A DNA stretch of 54,882 bases. Source: Pseudomonadales bacterium (GTDB taxonomy: Bacteria; Pseudomonadota; Gammaproteobacteria; Pseudomonadales; Alcanivoracaceae). Made by a program: the position numbers and the translations under genes. Location of the stretch: NCBI GenBank assembly GCA_022360555.1, contig JAKSCQ010000199.1:1-54882 (forward strand). The letters are read 5' to 3'. The number at the start of each line of letters is the position of its first letter. Positions within the stretch are counted from its first letter, which is position 1. The notes beneath the pieces were generated by a model. The model did not search any database and had not been told where the DNA came from. It saw only the letters and a program-made list of their open reading frames with translations. Of the stretch, positions 18,298 through 26,110 are shown one piece after another.

Positions 18298-18420
18298 ATG
18301 GAGAGCCAGACAATCAGCGGTGGCGTGGTCCACACCTTACCGGAAGATCTTCGCCAAACTCTGGCGACAGACCACGCCATGCTGGCGCAATGGCAAGCCA
18401 TTGCCCCACTGGCCCGCAAC
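18298..18420 (+). pseudogene. YdeI/OmpD-associated family fragment, truncated by repeats
   Basis: From the ATG at 18298 the frame gives 41 residues (MESQTISGGVVHTLPEDLRQ ... APLARN) that look like the N-terminus of YdeI/OmpD-associated ('bacteriocin protection') proteins, which normally continue for at least another 80 residues. The family-like sequence stops at about 18420. The frame then runs into repeat debris (GGAGCCATGCCGGCATGGCG) and the palindrome at 18481-18518, ending at 18516. The downstream part is missing, so this is a remnant. The family assignment is from memory of the motif. Confidence 0.6.
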
Positions 18421-18480
18421 GCGAACGAACCGGCAAGGCCTGACGGTCTGTTGGAGCCATGCCGGCATGGCGAATCCGGC

Positions 18481-18518
18481 GCTTATCGCTTGCAGGCAAG
18501 CGCCTGCAAGCGATAAGC
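18481..18518. repeat. 17-bp palindrome (GCTTATCGCTTGCAGGC)
   Basis: Perfect 17-bp arms with a 4-nt AAGC loop, just downstream of the AraC gene stop (18529) and in the debris of the truncated YdeI gene. The inner GCTTGCAGGCAAGC is shared with the repeats at 26035-26104 and 27300-27329. Likely a REP; it may also terminate the araC transcript. Confidence 0.75.
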
Positions 18519-18528
18519 ACTATCCCCA

Positions 18529-19521
18529 TCACCGAAACTGGCTCGGCGACACCCCGTACCATTTCTTGAAGGCCCGGGAAAACGCACTCACTTCCGAAAA
18601 GCCCAACAAAAATGCCATCTGCGTCACCGTCATCCCCGGCGTGCGCAGATGGCGCTCCACCAGCGTCTTGCGGGTATTTTCCAGTAGCTGTTTCCAGCTC
18701 AACCCTTCGCCGGCCAGACGGCGCTGAAGGCTGCGGGTACTCATGCAACATTCCGCCGCTGCCTCTGACTGGGCGGGTTCACCATCCGGCAGGCGCTGCT
18801 CGATCCACAGCGACAACCGGCTGGCCAGCGAGGCCTGTTCCGAAGCCGCCAGACGTTGCGCCAGGGTGGCATCCAGCATGGCGGCAAGCTGGGTATCGCT
18901 GGCTGCCAGCATCTGCTGGGCGTTGGCCTTGTCAAAGGCCAGACTGTAGTGCTCGGCCACCGTCACCGGACAACGAAAGTAGCGGCTCATGGCCTGGCGC
19001 AGCCCCTCATCCACCCACTGCGGCACTGACACCGCCACCGGATTGTGCTCGCGATGAATGCGGATACGCAGCAGTCGCACAATGGTAGCCATGACAAAGA
19101 CAATCGCCTGGGGATGGGGCTGATGATCCGTATTGGAGGTAAAACGCAGCGCCACGCTGTGATCATCGGCAATCAGCTCGGTGGCCACCAGGTCGCTGAT
19201 CAAGCGGTGAAAGCGGGTAATGCGGTTAAGCACGCTGTACAGGTCACCACCCGCCGCCACCGCCAGCCCCAGGGCCCCGAAGGTGTTGTACTGCGCATGC
19301 CGGGCCACCTCGATGGCCATGCCCGGATCATTCAGCGCCTGCAGGCAATCGTCCAGCAACGCCGTGGAAACCGCGGCATCCAGCCTGGCTTCCGGGTCCC
19401 GCACCATCTGCGGGTCCAGCCCGTGGCGACGCAGCATGGCATCCCCATCCAGCCCCCGCTCATGCAGCAAGTGCAATAACGGCCCCATGAGCAGCGCCGT
19501 GGCTTGCTTTTTTCCTGTCAT
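18529..19521 (-). CDS. AraC-family transcriptional regulator (OruR/ArgR-like ligand domain)
   Basis: 330 residues. The N-terminal domain of about 200 residues has the 'arabinose-binding-like' pattern of OruR-type regulators (LLHLLHERGLDGDAMLRRHG, FGALGLAVAAGG). The C-terminal about 95 residues contain the two AraC helix-turn-helices, ending MAFLLGFSEVSAFSRAFKKW. It is divergent from the fatty acid desaturase gene with about 90 bp between starts, so the desaturase is its most likely target, with control by a fatty-acid-type ligand inferred only from position. Confidence 0.9.
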   Translation of the reverse strand: MTGKKQATALLMGPLLHLLHERGLDGDAMLRRHGLDPQMVRDPEARLDAAVSTALLDDCLQALNDPGMAIEVARHAQYNTFGALGLAVAAGGDLYSVLNRITRFHRLISDLVATELIADDHSVALRFTSNTDHQPHPQAIVFVMATIVRLLRIRIHREHNPVAVSVPQWVDEGLRQAMSRYFRCPVTVAEHYSLAFDKANAQQMLAASDTQLAAMLDATLAQRLAASEQASLASRLSLWIEQRLPDGEPAQSEAAAECCMSTRSLQRRLAGEGLSWKQLLENTRKTLVERHLRTPGMTVTQMAFLLGFSEVSAFSRAFKKWYGVSPSQFR

Positions 19522-19613
19522 TGGCGTCCCCGGTCAAACGGTTGGCGGGCAAAGTCGAGTTTTCCTGGCCGGCCCGGCCTAAGGTAGCTGTCATCGAGAA
19601 ACGGAGATTTCCC

Positions 19614-20684
19614 ATGGCTACAGCACCTGCGCGTGGCAAGTCCGCCACGGATAGAAAGATTCAGCGTGACATCATCGCCATCAGTGATGATATACGGCAA
19701 CGGCATGGCTGGCTCAAGCACCAGAACGCCATTGGTTTTGGCATTTTTGCCATAGCCATTGCCGGCTGCACCCTCAATGCCGTGCTTTACCTGCAAGGCC
19801 TGATGCCCGCCTGGGCGGTGATTCTGCTTACCGCCTTCTGGACGTCACTGCTGCACGAGTTGGAGCACGACCTGATCCACTGGATGTATTTCAAGAAGAA
19901 CAAGGTCATGCACCATCTGATGATGCTGGGCGTGTACCTGTGGCGCCCCACCACCATCAACCCCTGGGTGCGCCGCCACCTGCATTTCCATCACCACAAG
20001 CACTCCGGCAGCGAAACCGATCTGGAAGAACGGGGTATCACCAATGGTGAAAAATGGGGGCTCAAGCGCCTGCTCATGGTGGGCGACAACATGCTGGCCG
20101 TGTATCTGCGCGCCATCAAATACCTCACCGAGCCGGTAAAGCTGTACCGTCGTGGCATTATCACTCGCCAGGACATCCGCAATTTCCGCCTCATCGGCCT
20201 GGTGAGCTACAACCCCCTGGGCATCATCGTCCATGCCATCTGGCACTTCTTCGTGGCCTACCACCTGCTCAACGGTATCGCCTGGCTGGCCGGCACCAGC
20301 ATCCCGTGGCCACAAATGGTCACCGCCCAGTTCACCTGGATCACCCCACTGGTGGTGGTACTCATCGCCCCCAACATGCTGCGCACCTTCTGCCTGCACT
20401 TCATCTCGTCCAACATGCATTACTACGGCGACAACGAACCGGGCAAGATCACCGAACAATGCCAGGTACTCAATGTCTGGTGGCTGTGGCCCCTGCAAGC
20501 CTTCTGCTTCAACTTCGGCAGCACCCACGCCATCCACCACTTCGTGGTCCGCGACCCCTTCTACGTACGGCAGATGACCGCCAGGCGGGCCCATGTGGTG
20601 TTGAAGGAAAATGGTGTCAGGTTTAATGATCTGGGCACATTCCGGCGGGCCAACCGGATGCATGACAAACCGCAAACGGCCTGA
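19614..20684 (+). CDS. Membrane fatty acid desaturase (di-iron)
   Basis: 356 residues from the ATG at 19614, which has ACGGAG 7 nt upstream. Three His clusters are present: HELEHD at 81-86, HLHFHHHKH at 122-130 and HAIHH near residue 305, the ligands of the membrane di-iron desaturase/hydroxylase family. Hydrophobic segments flank them. It introduces a double bond (or hydroxyl) into an acyl chain with O2 and an electron donor; regiospecificity is not readable. An intrinsic terminator follows at 20706. The divergent AraC gene probably controls it. Confidence 0.88.
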   Translation: MATAPARGKSATDRKIQRDIIAISDDIRQRHGWLKHQNAIGFGIFAIAIAGCTLNAVLYLQGLMPAWAVILLTAFWTSLLHELEHDLIHWMYFKKNKVMHHLMMLGVYLWRPTTINPWVRRHLHFHHHKHSGSETDLEERGITNGEKWGLKRLLMVGDNMLAVYLRAIKYLTEPVKLYRRGIITRQDIRNFRLIGLVSYNPLGIIVHAIWHFFVAYHLLNGIAWLAGTSIPWPQMVTAQFTWITPLVVVLIAPNMLRTFCLHFISSNMHYYGDNEPGKITEQCQVLNVWWLWPLQAFCFNFGSTHAIHHFVVRDPFYVRQMTARRAHVVLKENGVRFNDLGTFRRANRMHDKPQTA

Positions 20685-20705
20685 TCCGCACACACTTACC
20701 CACAT

Positions 20706-20731
20706 AAAGCCCGCTCTCTGCGGGCTTTTTT
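20706..20731 (+). terminator. Rho-independent terminator of the desaturase gene
   Basis: Stem AAGCCCGC / GCGGGCTT with a 5-nt loop followed by a T-run, 22 nt after the desaturase stop. Strong intrinsic terminator. The rest of the spacer to 20982 carries no recognisable element. Confidence 0.9.
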
Positions 20732-20982
20732 CGATGCCAATCCGGCTTGCCGGCCCCTTTCCTTTGCAATTCTTCCTGAAATACAGCACTTTTCAGTGAC
20801 CCGGCTTTGGCCAGCCACCCCGTTTCAATGCGGGCCTCACTTTCACACCATGGTGCGAGTTTATTACACACTATCTTGCAGCTTTCCGGTGCGACAGGAC
20901 TTCATGGAGCACAGGACCGCAAGGACAGGAGGTGATACGGGAGGCACCAATAGAGACCCAGTAACCTGCAAGGAGAGCATGG

Positions 20983-21348
20983 ATGCCATTTCAACCCATT
21001 CCCATTATCCGGATTTTCGATGAGGCTATGGCCAAAACGTTCTATCTGGATTTTCTCGCTATGTCGCTGGATTGGGAGCACCGTTTTGGGCCGGATTTTC
21101 CCATCTACATGCAGGTTTCCAGAGGCAATCTGATCTTTCATCTCAGTGAGCACTCTGGCGATTGCTCCCCCGGCGCCAAAACGCTCGTGAATACGGATAA
21201 TCTTGACTCCCTTTACCATGAAATAACGTCAAGAGATTACCGCTATTCCAAACCGGAAATCACAACCGCACCCTGGGGAGACAGGGTGTTTGAAATCGTG
21301 GATCCGTTTTCAAACAGAATCCTGTTCAATGAACATACAGGCACATAA
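20983..21348 (+). CDS. VOC/glyoxalase-superfamily protein
   Basis: 121 residues. The pattern IPIIRIFDEAMAKTFYLDFLAMSLDWEHRFG, then YMQVSRGNLIFHLSEHSGD and a final VDPFSNRILFNE, is the two beta-alpha-beta-beta-beta module layout of small bleomycin-resistance/glyoxalase proteins. AAGGAG lies about 8 nt upstream. An alternative ATG at 20979, in another frame, opens only a 14-codon peptide. The gene and the next two are visibly AT-richer than their neighbours and share direction, suggesting an acquired cassette. A metal- or ligand-binding resistance or detoxification role is possible but unproven. Confidence 0.8.
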   Translation: MPFQPIPIIRIFDEAMAKTFYLDFLAMSLDWEHRFGPDFPIYMQVSRGNLIFHLSEHSGDCSPGAKTLVNTDNLDSLYHEITSRDYRYSKPEITTAPWGDRVFEIVDPFSNRILFNEHTGT

Positions 21349-21360
21349 GCAGCCACCAAG

Positions 21361-22242
21361 ATGAAAACCGTTTTTGAACACAGCCAATCCAACATCCTGA
21401 TCATTCCTCAGGCGCTGTTCGCCATAAAAGATGTGACGGTGATAAAACAGGCCGGAAATTCCGCCATTTTTTACAAGAATCTCGAACAGGACCTGGTTGA
21501 TATTGCCTTCTATACCAACACTCCCTGCCTGATCTATGTCTCCAATGGCCTCGAAGTTCTCACCAACAGCAGTGGTGAAACCGTCACATTAAGGGCGGGC
21601 TCTGCCATATTCCTTCCCCAGGGTTCAAAGCTGCGATCCGATTTTGTCAGAAAGGCAGAATCACTGAAGGCTTTCCTGGTTTTCTTTGATGACGATATTA
21701 TTGCCCGCTATCTGGGCAGAACCGGAGTTCCACCCAACCCCATCGTCCCCGGCTACGATTATTGCTTAGTGGAAGACCATGGTGAGTTAGCGGACTTTTT
21801 CGCGTCGATCCGGCGCGAGATAACCACCCCCTCCTACCTCGACGTCAAACTGCTTGAGCTTCTCCATCTCATCCACTGGAGCGACAGGGAGAACAGGTTG
21901 CCTTCATTGCTGTCCGCCAGGAAAAGACGTCCACCCAGGCAGAACCTGGCGCACATACTGGAAACACTGGATACCTACCAACTGACCGTCAGCGACCTTG
22001 CACATCTCTCGGGAAGAAGCCTTTCGAGCTTTCAGCGCGACTTCAAGGCGATTTACGGGATGCCACCAAAACGGTGGATACACGAAAGAAAACTGTCCAG
22101 AGCCAGGAAGTTGTTGATGGCCGGAGAGACACCCGTTACTGAAGTAGCGCTGACCATGGGGTATGAGAACACGTCTTCCTTTATCAAGGCATTCAAAGCC
22201 CGATACGGGGTCACGCCCAGAAAGATAAAGTCACCTGAATGA
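21361..22242 (+). CDS. AraC-family transcriptional regulator
   Basis: 293 residues. A cupin-like N-terminal half (MKTVFEHSQSNILIIPQALF, then GETVTLRAGSAIFLPQGSKL) is followed by a C-terminal AraC DNA-binding domain: LTVSDLAHLSGRSLSSFQRD as the first helix-turn-helix and EVALTMGYENTSSFIKAFKA as the second. It is 12 nt downstream of the VOC gene in an AT-rich cassette. It probably controls this cassette; the ligand is unknown. Confidence 0.88.
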   Translation: MKTVFEHSQSNILIIPQALFAIKDVTVIKQAGNSAIFYKNLEQDLVDIAFYTNTPCLIYVSNGLEVLTNSSGETVTLRAGSAIFLPQGSKLRSDFVRKAESLKAFLVFFDDDIIARYLGRTGVPPNPIVPGYDYCLVEDHGELADFFASIRREITTPSYLDVKLLELLHLIHWSDRENRLPSLLSARKRRPPRQNLAHILETLDTYQLTVSDLAHLSGRSLSSFQRDFKAIYGMPPKRWIHERKLSRARKLLMAGETPVTEVALTMGYENTSSFIKAFKARYGVTPRKIKSPE

Positions 22243-22331
22243 CGCAAATTCCTTATTTTTGGCTCTCCCGGCGCAGTTTTCCCTGTCGGTCTGGCTAAGC
22301 TTGGCTCGTAACAATGACGCAAGGAGCCATC

Positions 22332-22622
22332 ATGAGCATCAGAGTCACCCTTAACTGCCAGGTAAAGCCTGGACAATTCAGCAGCCTGCTACCCTTTCTT
22401 GAGGAAAACCTGCCAACCGTGAGGGCGTTCCGGGGCAACATGCGGGTTAGCGTTTTATTTGATAAAAGCCATAACGAGATGCTGCTGGATGAGGAATGGC
22501 TGACACAAGATGACCATAAAGCATACCTCGATTTCATCGGTAATAATGGAACCTTGCAGCAACTCGCCGCGTTTCTCAGTCAGCCTCCCGAGATTAAATA
22601 TTTCGAGACGGTGGAAATTTGA
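22332..22622 (+). CDS. Antibiotic biosynthesis monooxygenase (ABM)-like protein
   Basis: 96 residues from the ATG at 22332 with AAGGAG 5 nt upstream (better than the ATG at 22314). The sequence (MSIRVTLNCQVKPGQFSSLL ... FRGNMRVSVLFD ... EEWLTQDDHKAYLDF) is a dimeric alpha-beta ABM/YgiN-type fold. Such proteins include small quinone/heme-free monooxygenases and many of unknown role. It follows the AraC gene by about 90 nt and completes the AT-rich VOC-AraC-ABM set. Confidence 0.75.
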   Translation: MSIRVTLNCQVKPGQFSSLLPFLEENLPTVRAFRGNMRVSVLFDKSHNEMLLDEEWLTQDDHKAYLDFIGNNGTLQQLAAFLSQPPEIKYFETVEI

Positions 22623-22849
22623 CCCTTAACCGGCAACCCGCTGCGCTGGGGCCCGGCCTCCCAATTCCCACCTTGTCTGTGATCTGGAAATGGGAGATTT
22701 GGCCCCGGCGCTTTCTCCTTGACCACCAGTGCTCCCCCCGGTTTTTCCTGACCACGTTCTCATGGTTAATTTATAACGGCACCTTGTCGAAACTCCCCCC
22801 ACCCCATTCGACGATGCAGTAGACATCCTCAACCCAAGGAGCCTGTCTC

Positions 22850-23527
22850 ATGCCTTCGGACAACATCACTCTGCCGCCTATCGCCACCCAGGACCAGTGG
22901 GACAGGGCACTCAAGTCTTTGCTGGAAAAGGAAAAAGCCCTGACACGACTGCAGGATGAACTGGCTGCCGAGCGTCGGCGGCTGCCCATGGTGCCAGTTG
23001 ACGGGGAATACCGTTTCACAGGGCCGGAGGGCGAAATCTCGCTGTTGGAGCTGTTCCAGGGGCGTCGGCAGCTGATTGTTTATTGCGCCATGCTGGAGCC
23101 TGGCGCCACGCCCTGCGAGGGCTGCTCCATGGTGATGGACAATATTGGCCATAATCTGGCCCATGTGAACGCCCGGGACACCACCTTTGTGTTCACGTCG
23201 CCGGCGCCGCAGGACGAGATCCTTGCCCTGCAAAAGCGCATGCACTGGCTGGCACCCTGGTATACCGACCATGGCCGGCGGTTTGCGGATGCCTTTGGCG
23301 CTGGCAAGGGCTTTGCGATCAATGTATTCATCCGTGACGACAACCACCAGGTCTATCGCACCTACTTCAGCACCAACCGGGGCGGCGAGCTGTTCGATAC
23401 CCATTTTCGCCTGCTGGATATCACCCCCTACGGTCGTCAGGAAAAGTGGGAAGACTCTCCCGAAGGCTGGCCGCAGACAGCCCCGTACGAATGGTGGCGC
23501 ATGCATGATGACTATGGCCGCGGATAG
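22850..23527 (+). CDS. DUF899-family thioredoxin-like protein
   Basis: 225 residues. Hallmarks are an N-terminal WDRALKSLLEKEKALTRLQDELAAERRRLP, the DGEYRFTGPEGEISLLELF strand, then GATPCEGCSMVMDNI and a C-terminal GWPQTAPYEWWRMHD. The family is thioredoxin-like with a CxxC-type site (C-E-G-C here) but has no established reaction. The start at 22850 follows AAGGAG. It stands alone; upstream and downstream spacers show no clear promoter. Confidence 0.88.
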   Translation: MPSDNITLPPIATQDQWDRALKSLLEKEKALTRLQDELAAERRRLPMVPVDGEYRFTGPEGEISLLELFQGRRQLIVYCAMLEPGATPCEGCSMVMDNIGHNLAHVNARDTTFVFTSPAPQDEILALQKRMHWLAPWYTDHGRRFADAFGAGKGFAINVFIRDDNHQVYRTYFSTNRGGELFDTHFRLLDITPYGRQEKWEDSPEGWPQTAPYEWWRMHDDYGRG

Positions 23528-24043
23528 CACGTTATGGATGCGAAACAAGAAACGGCCAGAGTGATACCCTTTCCGCAAGGCAAGTCTCAGCAGAGTCGCA
23601 TGCCGGGCCGCGTCTTGCTGCCCGGCAGGGTGCTCCGGGTCTGCCAGGCGAGTCCGCGGCCGCTCACTTCCCTGCCGGTGTTCTTTCTGCCAGTGAACCG
23701 CCATTGATTGAGGGGGCTATAGCTCCAGCAAATCGCACCCCATGACTGACAGGGAACATCCATTCCGACATGGCGGGTTACGGCTTGGGCCGACCCGCAA
23801 CAAGGCATCTTGCCCGACAACTTTTTTTCCGGGGGTTGAAACTCACGTGATAACCCTTATCTTCACGCACCCCGGCCCTTGTTCTGCCGGATAACCTGAG
23901 TAACGGACCCGACCTGACGCTCTGGCGCCATTGGCTTTGCCTCTCGGCCTGCTGGCGTCTGCGCGAGTGTCCGTCACAAAACTTTAAAAAGCCTCATCGC
24001 AAGGCTGTTTCTGAACTGTGGATTAGATCGCGGAGGTGATTTG
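23528..24043. other. 516-bp spacer before ectD, no gene seen
   Basis: No convincing coding frame; frames of 60-80 codons here lack ribosome sites and protein-like composition. The last 120 nt before ectD are AT-richer (CAAAACTTTAAAAAGCC near 23976), which suits a promoter and leader for the osmotically controlled ectD. No known riboswitch recognised. Confidence 0.5.
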
Positions 24044-24976
24044 ATGTCAGCGCAGAATCTGACTTGCCCGGCCCCGATTCAGGCCGACCCCTACCCCACC
24101 CGGCTGCAACAGCACCCGGAGCAACCCTGGCGCGAGCGCCGGGAACACACAGTGAAAGGCCGCCATCTGCCCGGCCCCCTGACCGAACAGCAACTCGACC
24201 GCTTCGAGGAAGACGGCTTTCTTTTCGAGCCGGGCTTTCTGCCAGCTGACGAGGTGGCCACGCTGACCGACGCCATGGGCGAGCTGCTCAACCGTGATGA
24301 GTACCGGGACCAGCCGTTTACCATTACCGAGCCGGACAGCCAGGAAATCCGTTCCGTGTTTGCCGTGCATTTCCTGCACCGCGCCTTCCAGCACCTGGCA
24401 CGCGACCCGCGTCTGACACAGCGCGTTGACCAGATTCTTGGCGGCGAGCATTACGTGCATCAGTCACGCATCAACTACAAACCCGGTTTCAAGGGCAAGG
24501 GCTTCAACTGGCATTCTGACTTTGAAACCTGGCACGCCGAAGATGGCATGCCAGCCATGCACGCGGTGAGCGCCTCCATCATCCTCACCGACAATCACAC
24601 CTTCAACGGGCCGCTGATGCTGATCCCTGGCTCCCACAAACACTTTATCCCCTGCGTGGGACCGACACCGGAAGACCACCACAAACAGTCCCTGAAAACC
24701 CAGCAGATCGGTGTACCGCCGCAAACCGTGCTGACGCAGATGATCGACCGTTACGGCATCGACGCGCCCACCGGCCCGGCTGGCAGCCTGCTGCTGTTCG
24801 ACTGCAACACCCTGCACGGATCCAATGCCAATATGTCACCTGATCCCCGCAGCAATGTGTTCTTCGTATTCAACCGCCGGGACAACGCCTGCGTGGAGCC
24901 CTATGCGGCGAAGAAACGCCGCCCACGGTTTCTGGGTCATGAGCCGGATCGGCTTTGGCAGGCAGAAGACAATTAA
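24044..24976 (+). CDS. ectD: Ectoine hydroxylase
   Basis: 310 residues, the family length. The ATG at 24044 is preceded by GGAGG 7 nt upstream; a TTG immediately before it is less likely. The EctD signature FNWHSDFETWHAEDGMP is intact, giving iron ligands H157, D159 and H258 (DCNTLHGS), with 2-oxoglutarate-binding residues downstream. It converts ectoine to 5-hydroxyectoine, a compatible solute against salt and heat stress. ectABC is not in the window, so ectoine must be made elsewhere or imported. The stop codon lies inside an AT-rich heptamer element and a terminator follows. Confidence 0.96.
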   Translation: MSAQNLTCPAPIQADPYPTRLQQHPEQPWRERREHTVKGRHLPGPLTEQQLDRFEEDGFLFEPGFLPADEVATLTDAMGELLNRDEYRDQPFTITEPDSQEIRSVFAVHFLHRAFQHLARDPRLTQRVDQILGGEHYVHQSRINYKPGFKGKGFNWHSDFETWHAEDGMPAMHAVSASIILTDNHTFNGPLMLIPGSHKHFIPCVGPTPEDHHKQSLKTQQIGVPPQTVLTQMIDRYGIDAPTGPAGSLLLFDCNTLHGSNANMSPDPRSNVFFVFNRRDNACVEPYAAKKRRPRFLGHEPDRLWQAEDN

Positions 24977-25108
24977 TAGTTAATAATGAATAATTAATAA
25001 CTCGCGATAAATATCGCCCCCGACAGAAAAATAAAGGCCGCGCCCACAGTCTATGGCGCGGCTTTTTTGTTTTCGCTATTAACTATTAATTATTCATTAT
25101 TAATTTTT
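24972..25108. repeat. Heptamer element, AT-rich class, between ectD and mmsB
   Basis: Left arm (24972-25000) reads as ATTAATA GTTAATA ATGAATA ATTAATA; the right arm (25079-25108) is its inverse (ATTAACT ATTAATT ATTCATT ATTAATT). A CGCG lies at the left inner edge and CGC at the right. The core holds a strong terminator (25037-25068). The left arm supplies the ectD stop codon and the right arm the mmsB stop codon. The layout equals the other heptamer elements but with a different heptamer. Confidence 0.85.
25037..25068 (+). terminator. Terminator in the core of the AT-rich heptamer element
   Basis: Stem GCCGCGCC / GGCGCGGC with a 10-nt loop and six T. It terminates ectD; in the other direction the A-rich flank could serve mmsB. 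A similar GGCCGCGCCC hairpin sits in the core of the element at 36840. Confidence 0.9.
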
Positions 25109-26002
25109 TTCACTGCTTTCCTTGTGGCGAAAAAATTTCTGGATACTGGAGAAGTCTTTCTCCCCAAAGCCATGGTTACCATGGGCCGCATAGAGCGATT
25201 TGGCCAGGGTGCCCATGGGTGTGGCGGACTGGGTGCTGAGGGCGGCTTGCAGGGCCAGACCCAGGTCCTTGTTCATGAGTTTGACGGCAAAGCCACCTTC
25301 GTAATCTTTTGACGACGGCACGTTTTCCATGACACCGGGCCAGGGGTTGTACTTGTCCAGGGACCAGTTGTCGCCGGAACTGGCTTTCATGATCTCGGAG
25401 AGGACGGCGGGGTCCAGGCCGTTGTCGGCGCCCATCTGCAACGCTTCGGCGGTGCCAATCATGTGGATGGCCAGCAGCATGTTGTTGCAGATTTTCGCCA
25501 GTTGGCCGGCACCGTTTTCGCCGGCACGAAATACCTGGGCGCCCATGCATTCCAGTACCGGGCGGGCACGGTCGATGGCGTCTTCAGCACCGCCACAGAT
25601 AAAGGTGAGGGTGCCGGCCTTTGCCCCGCCCACGCCACCGGACACCGGCGCATCAATCATCACCCTGCCCTGCTCCCTGGCAATGGCAGCCACGTCGCGG
25701 GCGGTATCCGCATCAATGGTGGAGCAGTCGATGATCAGGGCACTTTCATCAATGTGTTTCAGCACGCCCGTGTCTCCGAGATACAGGCCGCGCACCGCGC
25801 CGGCGGAAGGCAGCATGCTGATCACCACCTCGGCGCCCTGCACCGCATCGCTGGCACTGGCAGCGGCTCTGGCACCGTCTTTCTCAGCGGCCTGCAGCAG
25901 TTCCGGCACCAGATCGAAGGCCACCACCTCATGGCCGGCCTTGACCAGATTGGCCGCCATGGGCCCACCCATGTGACCGACACCGAAGAATCCGATTTTC
26001 AT
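25100..26002 (-). CDS. mmsB: 3-hydroxyisobutyrate dehydrogenase
   Basis: 300 residues from the ATG at 26002; the first residues MKIGFFGVGHMGGPMAANLV are the canonical start and hold the Rossmann GxGxxG. The substrate-specificity segment DAPVSGGVGGA and catalytic Lys in GQLAKICNN are present. It oxidises 3-hydroxyisobutyrate to methylmalonate semialdehyde in valine degradation. Last gene of mmsA - acyl-CoA dehydrogenase - mmsB. Its stop codon is formed by the arm of a heptamer element. Confidence 0.95.
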   Translation of the reverse strand: MKIGFFGVGHMGGPMAANLVKAGHEVVAFDLVPELLQAAEKDGARAAASASDAVQGAEVVISMLPSAGAVRGLYLGDTGVLKHIDESALIIDCSTIDADTARDVAAIAREQGRVMIDAPVSGGVGGAKAGTLTFICGGAEDAIDRARPVLECMGAQVFRAGENGAGQLAKICNNMLLAIHMIGTAEALQMGADNGLDPAVLSEIMKASSGDNWSLDKYNPWPGVMENVPSSKDYEGGFAVKLMNKDLGLALQAALSTQSATPMGTLAKSLYAAHGNHGFGEKDFSSIQKFFRHKESSEKN

Positions 26003-26034
26003 AGCGCACTCCCTGTTATTGTTTCGTTGGTCTG

Positions 26035-26104
26035 CTGTGGGAGTCAGCCTGCTGGCGATTGTCCCCCTCACAGCAATGCATCGCTTGCAGGCAAGCTTCC
26101 ACAG
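26035..26104. repeat. Imperfect paired REP inside the mms operon
   Basis: CTGTGG(GAGTCAGCCTGC) at 26035-26052 faces (TTGCAGGCAAGCTT)CCACAG ending at 26104. It is an imperfect inverted pair of the GTGGGAGC/GCTTGCAGG repeats. It fills the space between the acyl-CoA dehydrogenase stop and the mmsB start. Confidence 0.6.
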
Positions 26105-26110
26105 CGTTTG

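Noticed and set aside
20979..21023. Short leader peptide (14 codons) overlapping the start of the VOC gene
   Set aside because: The ATG at 20979 is in a different frame and shares the ribosome site, but there is no attenuator-like structure or residue bias to support a leader role.
26003..26071. Longer mmsB start at 26071
   Set aside because: The extra residues run through the REP at 26035-26104, while MKIGFFGVG is the normal N-terminus.
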